Source of the DNA: Acanthacorydalis orientalis
Taxonomy: Eukaryota > Arthropoda > Insecta > Megaloptera > Corydalidae
Reading direction: 5' to 3'
Assembly: GCA_034766995.1 (NCBI GenBank)
Contig: CM068320.1
Location: 11,251,687-11,315,686 of the forward strand
DNA: 64,000 bases
Shown here: one piece after another, positions 1 to 10,394 of the stretch
Numbering within the stretch: position 1 is the stretch's first letter
Layout: each line of letters begins with the position of its first letter
Position numbers and translations under genes: made by a program
The notes under the pieces: model-generated
What the model was told of the DNA's origin: nothing
Database searches by the model: none
Seen by the model: only the letters and a program-made list of their open reading frames with translations

Positions 1-4
1 ATCG

Positions 5-6
<2 letters not shown>

Positions 7-61
<55 letters not shown>
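7..61. repeat. (TA)n microsatellite
   Basis: Uninterrupted TA array of about 27 units that directly abuts the left end of the mariner relic. Confidence 0.97.
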
Positions 62-62
<1 letters not shown>

Positions 63-1374
63 GAGTGCAGTTTACGAGCAACTTGATTCGATATTAGAGG
101 AAACTGATTTAGTATTAAAATGTACTTTATTTTAAGATATAAATCTCTCGAAGTTCAATGTTCTCGTCCCTACGTTTCTCCAGCTTCGCGATTCCCTTCT
201 GGAGGTGGGTTTCTTCGAGAACCTCAAAATGGTCATTTTCGGCTTCTATTGCTTCTTCATTTGACCTAAATCGCTTGTCAACCAGAAAAATTTTGAGTTT
301 GGAAAACAGATGGAAGTCGGAAGGAACCAAATCAGATGAATATAGTGGTGTAGAAGAATTTAAAACTTTAATTCGACCAATTGTTGCTGAGTGATAACAT
401 TTGAATGAGTCGGTGCTTTGTCATTGTCAATACTTTTTCTTGGTAATTTCGGAACGTTATTCTTCTATCGCTACCTTCAATTTGTCCAAAATTGCTGCGC
501 AGATGGTTGGTTATTGGGTTTTAGGGCAATTCAAAGTACTGCGTATTACTGGCTAGTAACAGTTTTTCTGAAATCGTCGATCGAGAGAATTTCTTTCACA
601 TTCCAGAAAACTAATACTATCACTTTTTCAGCTGAATGAACCGTATTTTCCTTCTTCGAAGCCGTTTCACAGCGTTCAGTTCACTGTTTCGATTACGTTT
701 TAGATTCTGGTATGTAATGGTGAATCCAAGTTTCATCCATGGTCACAAAACACAGCATAAAATCCGTTGGATTTTTCTTAAACATTTGCAAGAAGTCGAC
801 TGACACGAACACGTTTTTGCTCTGTAGTGAGCAAACGCGGCACCCATCTTACGGAACCTTTTTTTCAAACGCAATTCATTAAACAAAATGAAATGCGTTC
901 ACTTACTTTAGATGCCTGTGGCCTCTGTTATCTCGCTCACTTTCACTTGCCGGTCGAACAAAACTATATCATGGACTTCATCGATGATTTCTGGTGTGAC
1001 AACTGTTCTCGCACCTTCTAAGCGTGCTGTATTTTCGATTCTCGTTTTACTACGTTTAAATTCATTCACTCAAAGTTGAATGGATTCGTAGGAAGGATAC
1101 AATTCACTCAATGTAGTAAATACCCACTCATTGATTTCTTTCGATATTTTACTTTCTAAATGAACTGAATTTCACCTCGAATTTCGATTTTATGCATTTA
1201 GAATTTTCGAAAGAAATGCTTTTGTTAAAATAATTTCCAAAAGAAGAATTAATGGTGGAATGATTTGCAATTTCAAATGAGTTACTAAAAGGGATGGAAC
1301 TACATAGAAACATATACAGCTGTCCTGCTCTCCGCCAGCGAGTACACATACCAAATTACTTTTCAAACCGTCCT
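62..1374 (-). mobile_element. mariner element, full length but decayed
   Basis: The element is about 1.3 kb, the usual mariner length, and is read on the minus strand. The right (5') end, read inward, is GAGGACGGTTTGAAAAGTAA. The left end, read inward, is GAGTGCAGTTTACGAGCAAC. They match imperfectly and are the likely terminal inverted repeats. Both sides are (TA)n arrays, which fits the TA target site of the family. Transposase homology fills the middle but carries many stops and frame changes, so it is inactive. The exact ends are inferred because the target site is lost inside TA repeats. Confidence 0.8.
127..1160 (-). pseudogene. mariner transposase pseudogene
   Basis: Read on the minus strand in several frames. 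The N-terminal half contains a VTPEII-x-VHD segment near 1000-960, then the end of the DNA-binding domain. The region around the first catalytic Asp (DETWIHHY-like) lies near 750-700. The last 67 codons, 330-127, are open and begin with PSDFHLF, which carries the third catalytic Asp of the D,D34D triad, followed by the SNEEAIEA and KGIAKLEKR motifs of the mariner C terminus. Stops and at least three frame changes interrupt it. Mariner transposases catalyse cut-and-paste movement in the nucleus; this copy cannot. Confidence 0.88.
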
Positions 1375-1375
1375 C

Positions 1376-1435
1376 ATATATATATATATATATATAGATA
1401 GATAGATAGATATACATATATATGTATATATATAT
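1376..1435. repeat. compound (TA)n(GATA)n microsatellite
   Basis: TA units with an inner run of GATA. It separates the mariner relic from the MITE at 1436. Confidence 0.95.
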
Positions 1436-1553
1436 AGGATGATTTAATTCAGGGTTCCACATGAAAGTATTAAAAAACGCAGAAATTAAAAAAATAACAT
1501 GATTTTTTTAATTTTTGAGATTTTTTATGTGGAAAGTTGAATTAAATAATCCT
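1436..1553. mobile_element. short MITE with ~28-bp inverted ends
   Basis: The left end GGATGATTTAATTC matches the inverted right end GGATTATTTAATTC, and a second matching block, TTCCACAT, follows inward on each side. The core is about 60 bp of AT-rich DNA with no coding potential. TA dinucleotides flank both ends inside microsatellite DNA, so the target site was probably TA. The family is not recognised; Tc1/mariner-like is the best guess from the TA target. Confidence 0.7.
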
Positions 1554-3189
1554 ACATATATATATATATATAACTATTTTAACTAAATTACACTGATGTA
1601 ACTATGAATGATAATTAGAAGAACATAATGATTTCTCTCGTTCTTTAAATTTTCCTTCTTCAACATATATTTCGTATTACAAAACCATTCGTCTCACAAA
1701 GAACTCATTTGGGAAAACGATAATATACACCGACATGTTCGAGCTAACTTCTATAAACTTTAATTTTTGTTTGTTTTCCAGTAAGCGGTGTAATATGTTA
1801 CCCGAGACAAAGTTTATTTAAAAAATTTCAAAACCATGTTAAAATCAATTATATAAATATATAATTCTCATGATACTTTCTTTTATTATGATTGATCACT
1901 TAACATGTGCATTGTAATGTATACTTTAAAAAAACAGTAATATTTCAGTAAATTAAAAGTAAATTTGTATTACAAATAACATTAAATATTTAAGTAGATC
2001 TTCAATACCAAGCGGGTTTCATCACAAGAGCGTTTGCATTGCAATACTTATTTAAATAAGTGAAGGGTATTCAATAAACTAATATTTGATTAATATTACT
2101 CAAATGTGAATTTTTATTAAAAACATTAAATATATTAAATATATAAGTATACAATAAAAATGAATTTATTAATATTTATCAATTAAAGAAAAATGTGTTA
2201 AGTTTAAGAAACACTAATTTATTTTAAACTTATATTAAAAAACACACAGATTTTTTCATCCTCCTTCGCCATCCGACCGACATTTTAATATATGTTATTA
2301 TATTCAATTTTTGTATTCAATAAAATTTTTAATTTGTATTATTTTGGTAACAATAATTTGTAAAACGAGTGTTTAATATAAGTCTTTATTTAAGATTGGT
2401 ATCTAACTGCTAATTCTTAAATAATTATAATACCTTGCATGTCGTATCTTAAATAAAATTATACTATTATTGATGATAGTATAATAATAGACTAATCAAT
2501 TGAAAAGCAAGGAGCCTTTTTTTGATAAACTTTTATTTATAAAATGAAGATATTTCTTAAAAGCTGTAAAGATATATATTGTTTATATGAACTTTTAAAT
2601 TTCGTGAATTTTTTTCATAAATTTAAAGGCATAATGCATGCTTGAAAAGGATATTTACACTTATAAACCCTCAGTGGACAATGAAGAGAAAACAAATATC
2701 TCTACAGTCAATAAAATGTGTAATTATAGCTTAATACAGAGTGAAAATGATTTGTTAAAAAAATATTTAATCGTTTTTTTTACAAAGGAGGAGAACTTTA
2801 TACGAAATTTTCATTAATAAAATATCTAAATTATTTTATTGATACGTCATTTATTTTCTCTATGCAGAAAAAATGATAAAATTGACAAAAAAACAATATT
2901 TTTTAAATAATACATATAAAAATTGAAATGTATTTGTTTTTTAAGCTGTACATTAAAAGCAGCGTATTAGGTTAAGAAATGAATTCGGTGCCTATTTATA
3001 GAAAACGAATATTTACTGAAAACTGGAATATTTCCAAGTAACAAAATATTTCTCATTATTTTGTATATATTTGCTTCATTTTTCTGGAAATTGACTAATC
3101 TCTTATTGAAAAAAGTTGGTAATTTTGAGCCGATGAAGTCGTAAAGCATTTTCGGAATTCTTCCGTTGTTTTAGCATTTTTTTGCGTAT
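1554..3189. other. AT-rich DNA without recognisable genes
   Basis: It begins with a short (TA)n array at about 1554-1572. Only short chance frames are present, with no terminal repeats or protein homology that I can see. Confidence 0.7.
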
Positions 3190-3720
3190 TTTATGCATTA
3201 CAACCTCTTCTCCCAATTACCAGCACTCGGTGGCTGATCATCAAAATAAAGTCTCAAAGAAGTCTCTTAGCAAAGCTGCTAAGAGGAAGTTACTTCCAGA
3301 GGAAATTAATCTCCTGATACGCAGGCAGATAAAAAGGCAAAAACGTTCAGACTAGTGCTGTGCTACGGGTAGTGTTCTTCCTCTGTGCCCAAAAGTGCGT
3401 GAAGTCTCAGTGACAGTGATAGGACACATAGTGCTGCATATCCTCAAAAAACTCCTGAACTGGGCGCAAGCCGACTAGTTAAGTTAGGTTAAGTTTAGCA
3501 TAGTTAGTTTTAAGTTAGTTGTAGGCAAAAATCTGATCTAGCCCGGTTTTGAAATTTTTTCCGGGCTCACCTACACTTCCAAAACATACACAAACTTCCA
3601 TTTTTGCATCATTCAACATCCAGACATATACGAGTCAACGCCCAGGCGAGGCACCGCGACTTAACCTGAAATATTGTGCACTTTAGTATTAATGATACTA
3701 CTGTTCTAAAATGCATATCA
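3190..3720. repeat. Unclassified repeat-like relic with two hairpins
   Basis: This block is richer in G+C than its surroundings. A perfect 9-bp stem CTCTTAGCA/TGCTAAGAG lies at 3264-3285. A 7-bp stem AGCCCGG/CCGGGCT lies at 3540-3567. A plus-strand frame of about 50 codons ending near 3354 encodes a very basic peptide (KAAKRKLLPEE... RRQIKRQKRSD), the kind of stretch seen in nucleic-acid-binding or LINE ORF1 proteins, but I cannot name it. TTAAGTTAGGTTAAG-like sequence follows at about 3480. It is probably a fragment of a retroelement, by inference only. Confidence 0.4.
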
Positions 3721-4554
3721 ATAAATTCTTTTTTTTTCTTCTCCCAAAGCTAACAAATTCATTCCCGCATCTACGGCAGCATTTTTTTCAACTGGAATGC
3801 GGAACGTATGCAATATCTAATATGCTGATTTTCGAACACCATCGTGTTCACTACTGTTTTATGAAATGATAACTGCTTGGCTAAGATATATAATGATTTT
3901 AAATGCTAAGTTTGGCACTTCAAAATCCTAAAAACGACGGGAAAATATTTTAATTCTGAACATAGTTATTATTGATTCAATTTAAAGGCACCGAATTAAT
4001 TTTTACACGTAATATATTCTACTGTATGCTTGGTATTTTGTATTTTTTATCCTACTCTGTGGATTGCTTAGCAGTAATTTATTTATAAATTATTAATGTT
4101 CTGAAAATTTTACTTTACTTAATGCCAACTTATATATATATAATACGATACAGCTTAACGTGATGCAATTAAAACAAAAATATTTTACAGTTATCTATTG
4201 AGTTAGGCTCGCAAAAATAATTACACTAATCGTGAAATGCTAAGAATAAAAATAAATATTTTTAAACTTTATACCCCTTAATACCTATTCAAGTTTTCGG
4301 GAATTTTTGCTTTTAATATATAGTCTTTCCTTCTTATCGTTATTATCTAGTTTCACTATAAATAAAACCATATAAATCCACTCTTAGTACAGTATTAATA
4401 ATCAAACTTGAATTATGCTTTTCGTAGAACTAAAAACATGACTGTAAAAACATTTCATGAAAACACAGCAAGAATATGTTATCAACAAATAAAAATAAAG
4501 CAAAACTGACCTAAGTTTATCGAATATAAAATATGTAACCTTGACCTAATTCCA
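3721..4554. other. AT-rich DNA, nothing recognised
   Basis: No open frame above background, no inverted ends and only a very short TA run near 4133. Confidence 0.7.
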
Positions 4555-4760
4555 GGTGGAAAACATAAATCAGTACAACGCGCGCCGATCTATCCCCGTG
4601 CCATGACTTTAATAATGTAGACATGGTGTTCTGTTTTATATTCAGTACGCATGCGTGATCGTCTAGTTACGCGCCTGACGTCATTCATGACACTGAAACA
4701 TTGTTGTTATCCCTGCAGACGGATTGTTATTGGGGGAAGTGAGGTACGTTTTTTTTATCA
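4555..4760 (+). promoter_or_regulatory. CpG-rich promoter-like island, possible first exon
   Basis: In a region with almost no CpG this stretch holds a cluster of CGs (CGCGCGCCGATC near 4580), a GCATGCG palindrome near 4648 resembling an NRF-1 half-site, and a perfect TGACGTCA (the CRE consensus) at about 4678. An ATG at 4651 opens a plus-strand frame, and GAG|GTACGT at about 4740-4748 is a plausible 5' splice site. Together these could be the promoter and first exon of a host gene whose other exons lie outside the window. They could also be an old transposon end. No protein homology supports either. Confidence 0.3.
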
Positions 4761-5109
4761 GATCGCGTGTTTATACGATATTGGAGAAATATATAACTGT
4801 TCTGACGGACTTTATGTCCAGGAATTTGTTATATATCGTAAACTATATTTACGTTCTTTTTGTAATAAAAGCAAAAAAGAAAAGAAATAAAAAAAACACT
4901 TCTGAAATAAGCATTCTTACTTTTAACAATATCAACATGTGACTGCTTTCATTATATGTAATAATAGTTTTAGGAAAATTATCTCTTTAAAAGTGAAATA
5001 GAAGAATATATACCAGTGAGATGTGTATTACATTTGTATTAAGAAAATATTTTTGTAAAATAATTGTACTGTTAAATAAATATTTTTTTAATAATAATTA
5101 ACAAAAGTA
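4761..5109. other. AT-rich DNA, nothing recognised
   Basis: Downstream of the CpG island and upstream of the first mariner-derived MITE. If the island is an exon this would be intron. Confidence 0.6.
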
Positions 5110-5624
5110 TTAGGTTGGTATAAAAATAATTACGGTTCATGTCATTCAAACTCATATACATTTTTAATTTAAGTAGTTTTAAGTGGATTAGAATTGTTGG
5201 ATGACGAACGCCTAACTTTTGTGCAAACTTTTGAATTATTGTGCGTGGTTCCGATTCAACTAACGCCTTCTGTTGGTTGTTATGAACTGAAGACGGACGT
5301 CCGCGTTCATCTTCAAAGCTCTCGTCCACAGCACGACATTCTTAGAAACACCATTACATCGTACAGTACTCATACCAAAAGCGTGGTTTAGTTTATAAGC
5401 AGTTTTGCTGTTTCATCACCCGTTTCCAACTTCTTATTTGCTTCTTTTCCATGTTTAATTCAATAGCTCAATTTGAACTAAAATTAATAATAAAACTAAA
5501 GTCGATTTTGGACCGAAAAATGCACTTTAAATTATTTTAATATGATATGATACTTGTATTCGAAAAAAGTTTCAAGGTTAGAATTTAAAAAACAAAACCC
5601 GTAATCATCTTCCTACCAACCTAA
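5110..5624 (-). mobile_element. mariner-derived short element, copy 1
   Basis: Inverted ends TTAGGTTGGT...ACCAACCTAA with TA on both sides. The body, read on the minus strand, keeps part of a mariner N-terminal region: an ESFEDERGRPSS linker followed by the second helix-turn-helix (ALVESEPRTIIQKFAQKLGV). It then jumps straight to the right-hand terminal repeat, so the whole catalytic domain is missing. It is an internal-deletion derivative that would need transposase from elsewhere. Confidence 0.85.
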
Positions 5625-5919
5625 TATTTAATAACGATAAAAAATATGAATTTGGAACGTAAAATATTTTACAGATTAAACAAATAACGTTAATAAATGT
5701 ATTAGTTTGAATCTTAATATAACAGAAACCAATTTAAAAACAAGCAACATTTAAAGAAAAATGTTTTTGTTATAATAAAATGTATTTGAAATAAATAAAT
5801 CAGCAAATTATAAATTTTATATTATATATATATATATATAAAAATTGAAATTATTTTAATATTTTGTTATATAATGAATACAAATTAGTTTATAAAATAT
5901 AAATTAGCAGAACAGATGA

Positions 5920-5922
<3 letters not shown>

Positions 5923-5957
<35 letters not shown>
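5923..5957. repeat. (TA)n microsatellite
   Basis: About 17 TA units. Confidence 0.95.
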
Positions 5958-5960
<3 letters not shown>

Positions 5961-6297
5961 ACGAAACTATGGAAATTATAAGAAATGGGGCCACAAAGAC
6001 AAATTTTTATATTTATTTCTGACTGAATTTTATTTTCTTGTATTATAATTAATGTATTTTTGCATCGTATTTAACAGGAATTTTAAAGTATATTTCAACT
6101 ATATTAATAACTGCATCTTATAATATATAACCTTAACCTTTTTTGTACACCTTACTGCCTTCTCAATGTCTTCCAAAATTCATTTTATTTATAATTTCCA
6201 TATAAAATTCAGAAAAGTATCGGGTATAAAACACAGTGATATACATTAATATACACGAATATTAAGATAGTTTAAAAATAAAAAATTTTAATTTCTT

Positions 6298-6300
<3 letters not shown>

Positions 6301-6330
<30 letters not shown>

Positions 6331-6383
6331 TTATATATATATATATATATATAGAAAGAGAGAGAGAGTGTGTATATATATAC

Positions 6384-6433
<50 letters not shown>
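6301..6433. repeat. (CT)n(TA)n(GA)n compound, near-palindromic
   Basis: A CT run is followed by about ten TA units and then a GA run, making the block at about 6310-6368 almost its own reverse complement. A further GT and TA array follows. Such a block can extrude a hairpin or cruciform. Confidence 0.93.
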
Positions 6434-6517
6434 GGTGGTTGTGAAATTGTAGAGTCGTATATTGAAATATAAAATTAGGTTTTATGCTTTTTTTCCTATA
6501 ATTTGTACTATAACATT

Positions 6518-6520
<3 letters not shown>

Positions 6521-6581
<61 letters not shown>
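6521..6581. repeat. (TA)n microsatellite
   Basis: About 30 uninterrupted units. Confidence 0.97.
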
Positions 6582-6585
<4 letters not shown>

Positions 6586-7901
6586 GGCCATATAAATTAT
6601 TTATACCTAAAATATGGGACATTAGTTTATAAAAAGTGTCTGAATACATATGAACACTAGTGTACATTGATTACAAATCATTAATAAAAATGAAATTTAG
6701 TCAGTTAAAAAACATGGAAAAAGAACAATTTATGCTGAGAAAATATAACGGTCTAAACTAGAATTAAATAATGTAGAATAAGAGGAAAAAAGGAAAAAAG
6801 TATTTTTGTAAATGTTATATGAAGTGCGGATTATACTCTCAACATTATACATACATATATATATATATATATTCTATATTTTCATCGTCGCAATTAATAT
6901 TTTAATATATTTTTAGCGTGTATTTATTTTTTCGTATTTAAAAAATATGTATTTTATAATTATATCATTACAAAAAGTTTAAAATTGTTTAGAAAATGAA
7001 ACGTGAATGATTCCATTCCATTATTAATTGTTCCCGAACCCGTTTATATTTATTTCCTAATTAGTACTATTAAAAGTTTTTCAAGTCGGTTGTGTGGTTA
7101 AGTACTAATTACAAGGAGATTTCATAGCATCTCTGAACCAGTATTAACATGATGATATGATTATAAATCGCTGCCTCGTTTATGTCGCATATTATGTACA
7201 AGTTTCATGGATCAGTTGTCTGGGACTAAAAGCTTCGGCTTTCACTAGTATTCCGTTGTTCTCCTATGTACTACTGTATAGTAGACGTATTTGTTCTTGT
7301 GCTTATCGATTGTGGGCAGGCAGAGTTTATTACGTAGTGTTCACAAAATAATATGTATACTAGTCGATAAAATTATGCATACGACTTGAAAATGCCTGCA
7401 ACTTACTATTGTATTCTAAACTAAAAACTACATTATTTTAACCTCTGTTACTTATTGAATTACTAAACGTTTTTCTTGTAAATTATTTTAGTAATTATTT
7501 AAAAATAATTAAATTTAAATTTAATTTTAATTTTAAATATTTTTTAATGCATAAAACAGTAAGCATTAAACACAAAATCGAATACTTTTTTTAAGAAATT
7601 TAATTATAAAAGAATGATAATCATTTTGAATAATAAGGCATCAATGAAAGAGAGAAAGAACACAGAAGTTATTTTTAAACTAATATTTTGAATAATATTT
7701 ATATTAAAATAAACGCAAAAGAAGTAAAAAATACTTTTAAATATCTAATTTAGTCCAATTAATTAAATAATTGTAGAGCGTTTAAATGCATTTAGAAGTT
7801 ATTTATCAACTGTTTTTATTACTGGATTTTAAGAAAAACTTTTTGTAAATAAATAATTAATTGTAAGTGTAAATTCCTAAAAATGAAAAGTCTGACATCA
7901 A

Positions 7902-7905
<4 letters not shown>

Positions 7906-7970
<65 letters not shown>

Positions 7971-7972
7971 AA
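7906..7972. repeat. (TA)n followed by (AAT)n
   Basis: About 25 TA units pass directly into five or six AAT units. Confidence 0.95.
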
Positions 7973-8814
7973 AGATCTCTTTAGAAGACGTTTCAAGCTG
8001 ACCATTTTTAAAGAAAAATTTTAATACAATTTACTAATGATTCCTATGTGAGGAAAACTATCAAAACCTGTAGGACATTTGATTAAACTAAAGACAAATA
8101 TGCATACCAGCACCAGTGCAGTAAAGCAGGTAGCACTGTTTTTGATATGGATGGATTGAATAGAAAATGTAAGAACTCTCCAGTCGCAAATAAAGTTACC
8201 GTTTTCTTCAAAAAACAGTAATGATATTCTTGAGACTCATATATATATATATATATATATATTACTGTAATTTATAATTTTCATATACGAGTAATCAATA
8301 AGAAAATGTATTTGAAGTTCTGCTAGCTTAACAGTGAAAAGTAATACCGTCGAAAAACTATTAAAAATGTTCACATAACTAATCGATATTCCTAAATCGA
8401 AGATATGAACATGTGATTAGTGATAGAGTTCATGAGTCGCAATGCTTTGTAATCGTAGTTTGGAGGAATCACCCTGTTACAAAACGAATGCTTTTGATTG
8501 GTTCCTTTGTGTATACAACATACTTCTATCAAAAGATTCAATATGTTCATAGTTTAAAAAAACTAAGAAAAGTGTATCAGCTATTTAACGAGCAATAAGA
8601 AAATTTGAAAATTAAAACATTCAGGTAAGAAATACTGGCATTATAAAAAACGAGTATTTAGTATATTTAAAAGGAATATAAAAGTTATATATTCATATTT
8701 ATAATTATAGTAAAAAGTTTGATGAACTTATCAATGATTTTCTACGCAAAAAACAGAGGGACTGATATTTTTTTATACAAATAGTTGAATATTTTAAGTC
8801 TATAATAATGAATA

Positions 8815-9215
8815 ATAAGGACTGGACCAAGAGAATCTATACAAGTGGCAGATCATTCTCCCGGCTCCTGGTGCAAATTGTCACAGGACACGGGAGATTA
8901 AGCTACCACGAACATATACAAGGCCGAAGGACGGATGGGAAATGTAGATGGTGTGGGGAGCCAACGAGACCCCCATTCACCTCCTCGCGGAATGTCCAGC
9001 ATGGGTCAATTTAAGGCGACGATTGTTTGGGGAGTTTTTCCTCACCGCGGCCGTACTAGGGTCTATAAACTCGGGCAGGTTGATAGGCTTCTGGAAGGAA
9101 GCGAATCTTCTCGAGTAGTTTCGATCAGCAGAGTGAAAGCGTAATGAACCTCGAGTCTAAGTGCCCGAAGGCAAGATAGCTTCCTCCTCCCTCAAACATA
9201 ATCAATCAATCAATA
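8815..9215 (+). mobile_element. 5'-truncated R1-like LINE, 3' end
   Basis: Homology begins abruptly near 8820 with the segment downstream of the reverse transcriptase, runs through a CCHC zinc finger to a stop at about 9121, then a short 3' UTR, and ends in a run of AATC units (9199-9214). A truncated 5' end plus a simple-repeat tail is typical of target-primed reverse transcription. ATAATAA occurs just before the element and again after the tail and may be the target duplication, but both are in low-complexity DNA. Confidence 0.75.
8817..9121 (+). pseudogene. R1/jockey-type LINE polyprotein, C-terminal remnant
   Basis: The first frame reads WTKRIYTSGRS, then LLVQIVTGHGRLSYHEHI, the TGHG motif found after the RT domain of R1-clade and related LINEs. 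The first two zinc-finger cysteines follow (CRWC). One base has been lost near 8960, and the second part of the finger, ETPIHLLAEC, is in another frame, continuing LRRRLFGEFLL to the stop at about 9121. The CCHC pattern is therefore complete but split by a frameshift. Clade assignment between R1 and jockey is uncertain. Confidence 0.75.
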
Positions 9216-9692
9216 GATAATAACATTTACTCAGCGTTTATTGTTACATGTCAACGTTACTTGTATCCAACAACTAATTAGAAAAATGTAATCAAAGTAC
9301 AAAACTAGACAAATGTGTAAAAGCAGCACAAATTTTATTTGTATTTGCAAAAGGACAAAAATCACAGTTTATATTTGCATATATACCGACCGAGTGAATA
9401 TCACCAGTGAGGTGAAAATGCAAATACAAGGTCATCAAATTAAGAATATCTCTAAATTTCGTATAAAAGGTAATAAATTAACATATTCACTCTAATTCCT
9501 ATTGAGAAAAAATTCCCACCAATTGATTTTGTCATTTTATTGTTACCGACGGCTATATATCGCTATGATAGAGTAACGAATAATGTCTACAAATTATTCA
9601 ATTATACCATAAAAGTAAAAAGTGTTGTGTACTAAATTATTATATATAATGTTAAGAAGTAAGGCTGTAATTAAACAATTACAAATACTATC

Positions 9693-9699
<7 letters not shown>

Positions 9700-9737
<38 letters not shown>
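9700..9737. repeat. (TA)n microsatellite
   Basis: About 19 units. Confidence 0.95.
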
Positions 9738-9740
<3 letters not shown>

Positions 9741-9987
9741 AATCATATTTAACACAAGTATTAGCAGTATTATTTATAAATTAACAATGTAAAGTCAAGT
9801 TAGGTTAGGCTTAAGGGCTCGATGGCAACACAATGCAAAGGGATTTATAGAAATCATGTTAGTCGGTACAATTGACACAGTGTGTTTAATTTAGCTTTGT
9901 ATTATAAAACAGAGTCTCTCGTCTACAGCAAATATTAATTTAGACATATAAGATAAAATAAATCAATAATGAACACAAATCTTCTAT

Positions 9988-10080
9988 CTTTACTGTTCTT
10001 AAAAAATAATTAAGTTATCTATCATCATCAATAGTGAGAATAGATAGAAATGGAAAGAAATGCAGAACATTACGAATAAA
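9988..10080. repeat. Unnamed dispersed repeat, copy A
   Basis: The segment running from CTTTACTG through AAGTTATCT, ATCATC and GATAGAAAT to GAATAAA matches 55301-55391 on the same strand, with a few substitutions and two gaps of about 8 and 13 bases. Similarity may continue past the (TA)n array at 10126 (ATCCAGTT near 10198 and near 55420). No coding potential. Its family is unknown to me. Confidence 0.65.
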
Positions 10081-10122
10081 TAAGCATTACGAATGAATGA
10101 ATAAAATTTGTGTTTATACCAG

Positions 10123-10125
<3 letters not shown>

Positions 10126-10199
<74 letters not shown>
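10126..10199. repeat. (TA)n microsatellite
   Basis: About 34 units with one TG interruption at the right end; it sits inside or beside the dispersed repeat, where the other copy has only a few TA units. Confidence 0.95.
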
Positions 10200-10394
10200 C
10201 CAGTTACTTTTCAGTTTAATTACATTACTGTGTTTGTGTTTTTTCTTCTAATTAAATAAGGAAAATATAAACGAAACATGCTGTATTATAAGTAAAAATT
10301 TAATCCCATGGATTTTTATAGTGAAAACGTAGTTCTTTTAAAAATGTATTTATAATTTCAAATTGAAACATTTATTTGTGTTTACTAAAATTTT

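Larger units (their letters stand above)
5625..8814. other. AT-rich DNA with microsatellites and one GC-richer patch
   Basis: No gene recognised. Small TA arrays lie at about 5822-5840, 6852-6871 and 8241-8262; larger ones are listed separately. The patch at 7120-7350 is less AT-rich and has a 64-codon open frame from 7157, with a small CTACT/AGTAG palindrome near 7270-7285. It has no recognisable product. The block at 8340-8600 has a 61-codon frame, also unassigned. Confidence 0.6.
9216..10394. other. AT-rich DNA with one dispersed repeat
   Basis: Contains the dispersed repeat at 9988-10080 and TA arrays listed separately. A small GC-richer patch with AAGTTAGGTTAGGC lies near 9795-9850. No gene recognised. 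Confidence 0.65.

Noticed and set aside
3480..3525. TTAGG-like telomeric repeat
   Set aside because: Only scattered TTAGGTTAAG-type words, also at 9797; no tandem TTAGG array.
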